Program-made: the position numbers and the translations under genes
In this document: in pieces, positions 8,048-12,301 of the stretch
Numbering within the stretch: position 1 is the stretch's first letter
How the letters are laid out: each line of letters opens with the position of its first letter
NCBI GenBank assembly: GCA_905480565.1
Contig: CAJQQW010000165.1
Span: 1-12,301 of the forward strand
Reading direction: 5' to 3'
Length of the DNA: 12,301 bases
DNA from: an uncultured Halioglobus sp.
GTDB taxonomy: Bacteria; Pseudomonadota; Gammaproteobacteria; Pseudomonadales; Halieaceae
Notes under the pieces: generated by a model
Database searches by the model: none
Told to the model about the DNA's origin: nothing
What the model saw: only the letters and a program-made list of their open reading frames with translations

Positions 8048-8068
8048 CCACCGATTCTAGCAATTACA

Positions 8069-8089
8069 GGGAGTTAACTTAGCAGCACC
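8069..8089 (-). repeat. Right terminal repeat of the IS6 remnant
   Basis: On the minus strand it begins GGTGCTGCTAAGTTAACTC, 22 bp upstream of the transposase start, and matches the GGTAYTGNCAAGTTAAGTY family. Confidence 0.6.
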
Positions 8090-8095
8090 ATTCAT

Positions 8096-8119
8096 CGCCA
8101 GATTGTACCAATTCTGGCG
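8096..8119. repeat. Hairpin with a 10-bp stem and one bulge
   Basis: CGCCAGATTG pairs with CAAT-CTGGCG around a TAC loop, with one bulged T at 8113. It sits just outside the IS6 right end. It has no T run, so it is not a clear terminator. Confidence 0.5.
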
Positions 8120-8131
8120 AGTTTACTTGTC

Positions 8132-8149
8132 AACACTTTTGCAAGTGTT
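8132..8149. repeat. Perfect 7-bp hairpin
   Basis: AACACTT and AAGTGTT form a perfect stem around a TTGC loop, 12 bp after the hairpin at 8096-8119 and before the terminal repeat at 8171-8200. Role unknown. Confidence 0.5.
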
Positions 8150-8170
8150 CATACAATGATTACTAACTAC

Positions 8171-8200
8171 AATCAGTGACTTAACTTGGCAATACCCTAT
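8171..8200 (-). repeat. Right inverted repeat, IS6-like terminal sequence
   Basis: On the minus strand it reads GGTATTGCCAAGTTAAGTC after an outer ATAG. It is the inverted partner of 4909-4939 (23 of 30 matches) and resembles the copy at 10563-10583 in the same orientation. Confidence 0.6.
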
Positions 8201-8386
8201 GCTCTGACCTATGGTGTACAAGAAATAGCGGTATGCTGAAGCTACTGGCGCGCACCGCAAAAAGCTAGTGCCCGCTATCTTGCGTCGAAAACCTGAGTTA
8301 GCAGTGTTGACTTTTGCGCCAGCCTGACCAATCTTAGGTCTATAACAAATGCTTCAGTTGAACTTGCCCGGTGCAGGAGAGCAACA

Positions 8387-10285
8387 ATGATAGCAATGAA
8401 TAGCCTTACAAGACTGCTCACGCCTGTCGTTTTTTTCGCAACCGCACTCACCGCAGGATGTATGCGGGTAGACATCGAGAACCCCGAAAATGGCGAGTTT
8501 ATCGACCAGCCCACCGTAACTGTCAGCGGCAACCTGTTCAGTACTACCCCTGAAGATTTCCCGCTGGACGTCGACGATATGGTGCTGGAAATCAACGGTT
8601 CTCCCGTTGCGATTGCACCGGACGGCAGCTACAGCACCGAGATACTCCTGGACCCGCTGCAGGTGTTCAACGCGATCGAGGCGGATATCCTTGAAGTTTC
8701 GAAAGGCTTTGTCGACAGCGATCGGGTGGTGGTGATCGTTGGTGATTCGATTCTCGATGGAGACTACTCCCCCGAAGCCATTGCACTGCAGATCAACGAC
8801 TCGGGCCTGAATTCACTGGAACCAGTGGTGGCCGGCCTGGTGGATCTGGATCTGCCTAGCCTGCTTCCGGTGAACACGGTCGTGGCCAACAATATCTGTG
8901 TGATCGACGGCCTGTTCGGTTGCCTGGGCCGGGCGACTATAACGGTAGCAAATCCACAGCCGACTATCTCCAGCTTTGCTGTGAACTTTGATTCACAGCA
9001 GAACAGCGTTAATACGAACATCGTCCTGAACGACTTCGACCTCAACGTGTACATCGACGGCGGTGCGTGGATACTGGTGCCCAACTGTGACCTCAACCTG
9101 ATGGCCAGTTCGGTAACGCTGACCGGCAACTTCGGGCTAGAACCCGACGGCCTCACGCCCACCAAGGTGGATGTCGCCCAGATCGGCAGCATCTCAACCA
9201 GTGTAGCGAACTTCGACCAGACCTTTACCAGTGGTGCCTGCGATGACTTCCTGATTGGCGATATCATCCAACTGATTGTCGGCGATGTGGAGCCCCTGGT
9301 CATCGCGGGCCTTGAAGGTTTCCTGAACGGTGCCGACGGTAATAACAACACACCCATCGCCGCCGCCATCGAGAGCGCCCTGGCGGGCGTGGATATCTCC
9401 GGACCTGTGGGTCAGGCACTGAACGCGGAGCTAGACGCGCCGTTTTTCCAGGTACAGGAAACCGCCGACGGCATCACCCTGGGTTCCGACGCGCGCTTCC
9501 TGACCAACTTCGGCACCGATCCCGGAGAGTGCAGCCCGCCTGAGGGTGCGCCTGATTTGACCGCTTCCTACCACGTGGCCCAGCCCTTCCCCACGTTCGG
9601 CAGCACTACGCCGGGTGGTGTTCCCTATGAGATCGCCATGGGCATATCCAGCTCGGGCTTCAATCAATTACTGCGCTCCATGATCGAGTGTGGACTACTG
9701 GTGGCCAGCATCACTGAGCTGGATATATTCGGTAACGGTGCCCCCGTACCGCTAACCGCTGGACTGCTCAGTGCGTTTGTACCGGCGCTGAGCAGTTGGC
9801 CTGCGACACTGCCCGCCCGTATTGATATCAAGCCCACCATCGGGCCGCTTATCACCGGTGCTCCCGGGCCGGGCGGCGAATTGGCGCTGCTCAAGATAGC
9901 GCAGGTGCACATGGAGGTGATAATCGAACTGGGTGACGGGCAAGGCGGCATTATCGATTTCCCGACAGCAGAGATGATGCTGGACGCAGATGTGGGCATT
10001 GACTTAACGGTAGACGCGGGTACAGGCTCTCTCGTATTTGCTTTGGCAGAGCCGGACCCTCTCGATATCTCGGTGAAGTCGGTGGAAAATCCTTTGGCCG
10101 TGGATCTGTCCTCCGTAGAAGCGCTGCTTCCATCGGTCGTGGGCTCCTTCTTGCCCGATTTGGCCGGTGGCCTGGGCGGATTCCCGATTCCTTCCTTCCT
10201 TGGATTGACTCTGGATGTGGTGGAGGTGTCCCGCAATGGTGAGATGCTCACTATCTACGCAAACCTCCAGGCGGGTGCTCCCTGA
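8387..10285 (+). CDS. Large lipoprotein with possible TULIP (BPI-like) lipid-binding fold
   Basis: A 632-aa protein with a lipoprotein signal (lipobox LTAGC, Cys25). Met, not Asp, follows the Cys, so outer-membrane sorting is expected by the Lol rule. AGGAG (8375-8379), 7 nt before the ATG at 8387, fixes the start; the next ATG (8396) is too far. Residues about 27-80 look like a bacterial Ig-like strand domain (IENPENGEFIDQPTVTVSG). The rest is long amphipathic beta strands broken by hydrophobic helices (for example GDIIQLIVGDVEPLVIAGL). Its end, from about 598 (GFPIPSFLGLTLDVVEVS then LTIYANL), strongly resembles the C-terminus of BPI (GFPLPTP, then FLLFGADV). A two-lobed TULIP shape carrying lipid in the periplasm or at the surface is my inference. 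Six further cysteines could form disulfides. Codon use is GC-richer than the flanking DNA. No partner gene adjoins. Confidence 0.85.
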   Translation: MIAMNSLTRLLTPVVFFATALTAGCMRVDIENPENGEFIDQPTVTVSGNLFSTTPEDFPLDVDDMVLEINGSPVAIAPDGSYSTEILLDPLQVFNAIEADILEVSKGFVDSDRVVVIVGDSILDGDYSPEAIALQINDSGLNSLEPVVAGLVDLDLPSLLPVNTVVANNICVIDGLFGCLGRATITVANPQPTISSFAVNFDSQQNSVNTNIVLNDFDLNVYIDGGAWILVPNCDLNLMASSVTLTGNFGLEPDGLTPTKVDVAQIGSISTSVANFDQTFTSGACDDFLIGDIIQLIVGDVEPLVIAGLEGFLNGADGNNNTPIAAAIESALAGVDISGPVGQALNAELDAPFFQVQETADGITLGSDARFLTNFGTDPGECSPPEGAPDLTASYHVAQPFPTFGSTTPGGVPYEIAMGISSSGFNQLLRSMIECGLLVASITELDIFGNGAPVPLTAGLLSAFVPALSSWPATLPARIDIKPTIGPLITGAPGPGGELALLKIAQVHMEVIIELGDGQGGIIDFPTAEMMLDADVGIDLTVDAGTGSLVFALAEPDPLDISVKSVENPLAVDLSSVEALLPSVVGSFLPDLAGGLGGFPIPSFLGLTLDVVEVSRNGEMLTIYANLQAGAP

Positions 10286-10338
10286 GTCATCTATGAATGC
10301 TGTGGGTGATGGCGTGCCTGTCCCATATCGGTGAATTG

Positions 10339-10596
10339 GGTACTGACAAGTTAAGTTCAGCGGGCAACTGAAATGAGTACCTGAATATCAAGCCACGGTA
10401 CTCACAAATTAACTCCAGGTTATGGGTTGGCGCTACACAATTGAGGCTAGACCGACTGTAAGTGTGTCATCAGTCCCCACTTTGAGTTCCATTTTCTAAA
10501 AAATATGGTTTGTGATTTCCACTTTTTGAGCGAAACGAGTCTAACTTGCCAGTGCCATTTTTGGTAGTTGACTTGGCAATACCATTTGTCAGTACC
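10339..10596. repeat. Cluster of IS6-like terminal repeats (nested MITE-like region)
   Basis: Forward copies are GGTACTGACAAGTTAAGTTC (10339-10358) and GGTACTCACAAATTAACTCC (10397-10416). Reverse copies, read on the minus strand, are GGCACTGGCAAGTTAGACTC (10556-10537), GGTATTGCCAAGTCAACTAC (10583-10564) and GGTACTGACAA (10596-10586). The outermost pair share an exact 11-bp inverted repeat, giving a 258-bp unit with no transposase. A reverse GGTACTC also ends at 10381. No 8-bp target duplication is evident. It resembles stacked solo ends or a non-autonomous element related to the IS at 7285-8089. The 84-codon minus ORF 10447-10701 crosses it and is not credible as a gene. Confidence 0.55.
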
Positions 10597-10625
10597 GAAA
10601 AAGACACGGCCCGCGATTGGCAGGC

Positions 10626-10653
10626 TAGACTGGAGTTGGCGGGGGTGTAAGAT
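10626..10653 (+). promoter_or_regulatory. Candidate promoter of the DUF3127 gene
   Basis: TAGACT (10626-10631) and TAAGAT (10648-10653) are 16 bp apart, each 4 of 6 to sigma-70 consensus. The start of transcription would fall in the 10-bp tandem repeats, about 60 nt before the ATG. Weak prediction. Confidence 0.3.
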
Positions 10654-10654
10654 A

Positions 10655-10680
10655 CGCCCACTATCGCCCACTATCGCCCG
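10655..10680 (+). repeat. 10-bp tandem repeat in the leader of the DUF3127 gene
   Basis: CGCCCACTAT occurs at 10655-10664 and 10665-10674, followed by a partial third copy, CGCCCG, to 10680. The period is close to one helical turn. It lies between the candidate -10 box and the ribosome binding site. Confidence 0.6.
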
Positions 10681-10719
10681 CTCTTCAACGGCGACAATCA
10701 TTGATCAGGAGAGAACCCC

Positions 10720-11064
10720 ATGGCCTATGAGCTAACGGGAAAAATCAAGCTCATTCAGGAACCCAAGACCTTCGACAGCGGTTTCACCAAGCGTGAGATG
10801 GTGGTCATCGTGGAAGACGGTAACTACCCCCAGGAAATTAATCTGGAATTCGTCCAGGATAAGGTTGCCTTGTTGGACACCCTGCAGCCGGGGCAGGACG
10901 TCACTGTAAGCTTTGATATTCGCGGCCGCGAATACAATGGTAGGTATTACAACAATCTCCAAGGCTGGAAGGTGGTGGCCGGAAGTGATGAAACGGCACC
11001 CCCTGCAGAGGAGCCGTATTTTCCGACGCCCTCTGATTTTGAGGATGATGATATTCCGTTCTAG
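10720..11064 (+). CDS. DUF3127 OB-fold-like protein with SSB-type C-terminal peptide
   Basis: A 114-aa protein; AGGAGAG (10707-10713), 6 nt before the ATG, gives a firm start. Residues 1-87 match the DUF3127 pattern: an ELTGKIK opening strand, FTKREMVVIVED, INLEFVQDKVALLD, then GQDVTVSFDIRGREYNGRYY and a final LQGWKVV. This is a compact beta-barrel thought to be OB-fold-like. A short Pro/Ala/Glu linker leads to an acidic tail, PSDFEDDDIPF. The last six residues, DDDIPF, are identical to the C-terminal tip of E. coli SSB, the peptide that docks Exo I, RecQ, PriA and the Pol III chi subunit. The protein probably binds nucleic acid and recruits SSB partners (inference). It is monocistronic; no recombination or phage gene adjoins it. 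Confidence 0.9.
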   Translation: MAYELTGKIKLIQEPKTFDSGFTKREMVVIVEDGNYPQEINLEFVQDKVALLDTLQPGQDVTVSFDIRGREYNGRYYNNLQGWKVVAGSDETAPPAEEPYFPTPSDFEDDDIPF

Positions 11065-11148
11065 CAGACACACTTGCTGGCTGATATCCGTAGCGGTATT
11101 TTCATCAACCTCTACCCGACCCTGCGCCAGCAATAACCATACATCAAT

Positions 11149-11167
11149 GCGCCTAAACTAATGGCGC
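11149..11167. other. Weak hairpin between the DUF3127 and repeat-protein genes
   Basis: GCGCC and GGCGC pair around a 9-base AT-rich loop. There is no T run, so a terminator role is doubtful. I see nothing else clear between 11065 and 11269. Confidence 0.2.
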
Positions 11168-11269
11168 GAGTGAACTTCTCTCTGGTATGCTGTTCTTTGT
11201 ATTCATGTTTTTCTGGACGCTTCCAAAGTCTTACTTGTCTCACCCCGCGCAGGTTCAAAAGGACAGCAT

Positions 11270-12301
11270 ATGAAGCTCACAACTCTCCATAGTTATTTGT
11301 TTGTCTTGCTGGTCTCAACTGCCAGCCCAATGGTTTTTGCACAACCCTCTGATCAAGATTTTGAGTCCGTTAGCGCCGGTCCTAAGACCGCTAGCGGGGC
11401 CAGCAGCGCGTACACGGTCGCAGGGGTTGAGTACTCGGCGACCTACACCGGCACAGACAATCAATTTGTTCACGATGCCGACATTGGAGTGTTCCTCTCA
11501 CCCCAATTTCTTTCAATTGCAGCAAACTTTGGAGGAGCTACGGAAGCCAGAATCGTCGATGTTTCAGGCAACGAATTCAAATTTAACGGAATGGATATTT
11601 CTTTCGGTAGTTGTAATGCTTGTAGCGGTTTATACGCACTCGTTGCCTACCGAGATGGTGCCGCGATAAGCGGCAGCGGAAAAATTATCTTTTGGGATGG
11701 GCAAGGACCCGCCGCCGCATTTGATGTCTCCTCAGCTCCGGAATGGGGCAATCTAGACGAGATAAGAATCACCAGACCAGGGGGTGACTTTTATATAGCC
11801 GTAGATAACTTAAATTTCGATCCTGCGGAAGTGTTTTCTGTCGGCGGCACAATAACCGGATTGGCGTTCAATAACGCTATTGCGCTACAAAACAACGGGA
11901 GTAATACACTTATTTTGTCGGAGCAAATCGATGTGCCGGGTGGTACTGGAACATTTACATTTACTGGCCAGTTGGTCTTTGGCGATACCTACTCAGTAAG
12001 TGTACTGGCTCAGTCAGCGGGGCAGACATGCACCGTCAGTAACGGCGCTGGCACCATAGCGAGTAGTGATATCAACAATGTGCAAATTAACTGTGTAAAT
12101 AAAACGTATAGCGTGGGTGGGCAGATATCAGGACTTGTTTCTGGCGATACAGTGGTGTTACAGAATAACCTGGGAGACGACCTGGCAGTCTCAAGCAATG
12201 GCGCATTCACTTTTTCATCCCCTGTTGCCTATACCGATGCGTATTCAGTTACCGTTTTATCACAGCCTTCAGCGCCGAGTGAAACATGCACAGTTACCAA
12301 C
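11270..12301 (+). CDS. Secreted repeat protein, IPTL-CTERM-like modules (3' end outside window)
   Basis: A frame of 344 codons is open to the right edge. AAGGA ending at 11263, 6 nt before the ATG at 11270, supports the start. Residues 1-24 are a Sec signal ending PMVFA, cleaved before Gln25. Residues 25-188 form a beta-rich domain (DFESVS, then GGDFYIAVDNLNFD) of the kind found in surface and adhesin-like proteins. From 189 two modules follow, at 189-279 and 280 to the edge. Each begins with S-V-G-G-x-I-x-G-L, passes a VxLQNN strand, a GxFTF strand and a DxYSVxVL strand, and has Q-T-C-T-V or E-T-C-T-V; the complete first module ends INCVN. Such Cys-containing modules recur in proteins with IPTL-CTERM sorting tails; the tail is not visible here. 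It is not in the supplied ORF set because it lacks a stop. Probably secreted or surface-attached. Confidence 0.85.
   Translation, partial: MKLTTLHSYLFVLLVSTASPMVFAQPSDQDFESVSAGPKTASGASSAYTVAGVEYSATYTGTDNQFVHDADIGVFLSPQFLSIAANFGGATEARIVDVSGNEFKFNGMDISFGSCNACSGLYALVAYRDGAAISGSGKIIFWDGQGPAAAFDVSSAPEWGNLDEIRITRPGGDFYIAVDNLNFDPAEVFSVGGTITGLAFNNAIALQNNGSNTLILSEQIDVPGGTGTFTFTGQLVFGDTYSVSVLAQSAGQTCTVSNGAGTIASSDINNVQINCVNKTYSVGGQISGLVSGDTVVLQNNLGDDLAVSSNGAFTFSSPVAYTDAYSVTVLSQPSAPSETCTVTN

Larger units (their letters stand above)
7285..8089 (-). mobile_element. Decayed IS6-family insertion sequence, about 805 bp
   Basis: The size, gene content and terminal position fit an IS6-family element. The right terminus reads GGTGCTGCTAAGTTAACTC on the minus strand (8089-8069). 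The left terminus, around 7285-7304 (ACAGTTAAGTCG), is degenerate, with only about half of positions matching the right end. No 8-bp target duplication is visible. The transposase inside is broken, so the copy is inactive unless helped in trans. Confidence 0.75.
4909..8200. mobile_element. Putative 3.3-kb unit bracketed by inverted repeats, with oxidoreductase and dead IS6 transposase
   Basis: Inward-facing imperfect inverted repeats at 4909-4939 and 8171-8200 enclose the molybdopterin oxidoreductase gene and an IS6-family remnant (7285-8089). I found no matching 8-bp target duplication outside them. They could be the ends of one transposable unit with cargo, or independent solo ends left by separate insertions. 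The repeat pairing is seen in the sequence; mobility is inferred. Confidence 0.35.

Noticed and set aside
8764..9369. 201-codon reverse ORF, and a similar one at 9664-10251
   Set aside because: Both are antisense to the 632-aa lipoprotein, whose signal peptide and strong ribosome binding site support the plus strand. The reverse translations are low-complexity Ser/Pro/Arg.
10447..10701. 84-codon reverse ORF in the repeat cluster
   Set aside because: It is made largely of terminal-repeat sequence, has no ribosome binding site, and opposes the DUF3127 promoter region.

Overview
The window looks like chromosomal accessory DNA from a Gram-negative gammaproteobacterium, possibly marine and of the Halieaceae type (low certainty). 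Support comes from lipoproteins with lipoboxes, Shine-Dalgarno starts, an SSB-type DDDIPF tail, IS6-family insertion debris, and a secreted protein built of repeats of the kind seen in IPTL-CTERM proteins. Coding density is low, and decayed or unresolved stretches separate the intact genes.

Layout. 1-1176 (-): 5' part of a lipoprotein with a transglutaminase-like domain and TPRs; its promoter region carries a 9-bp dyad and a 10-bp direct repeat. 1792-3234 (-): polytopic membrane protein resembling uncharacterised GT-C-like polysaccharide proteins. 3235-4900: poorly resolved DNA with two small hypothetical ORFs (3795-4091 - and 4424-4756 +) and signs of frameshifting. 4978-7143 (-): intact molybdopterin oxidoreductase of the DMSO reductase family. 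7334-8047 (-): dead IS6-family transposase. 8387-10285 (+): 632-aa lipoprotein whose C-terminus resembles the BPI/TULIP lipid-binding fold. 10720-11064 (+): DUF3127 OB-fold-like protein ending in the SSB C-terminal peptide. 11270-12301 (+): 5' part of a secreted repeat protein.

The main structural theme is a terminal-repeat family close to GGTAYTGNCAAGTTAAGTY, like IS6-family ends. Copies point inward around 4909-8200, enclosing the oxidoreductase and the dead transposase, and a cluster of at least five lies in 10339-10596 just upstream of the DUF3127/SSB-tail gene. The sequence therefore suggests repeated insertion-sequence activity, with the oxidoreductase possibly carried as cargo or simply trapped between insertions.

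No multi-gene operon is evident: the genes are singly spaced and mostly have their own ribosome binding sites. The two most unusual proteins are the TULIP-like lipoprotein and the single-domain DUF3127 protein with an SSB tail. I see no rRNA, tRNA or CRISPR array.
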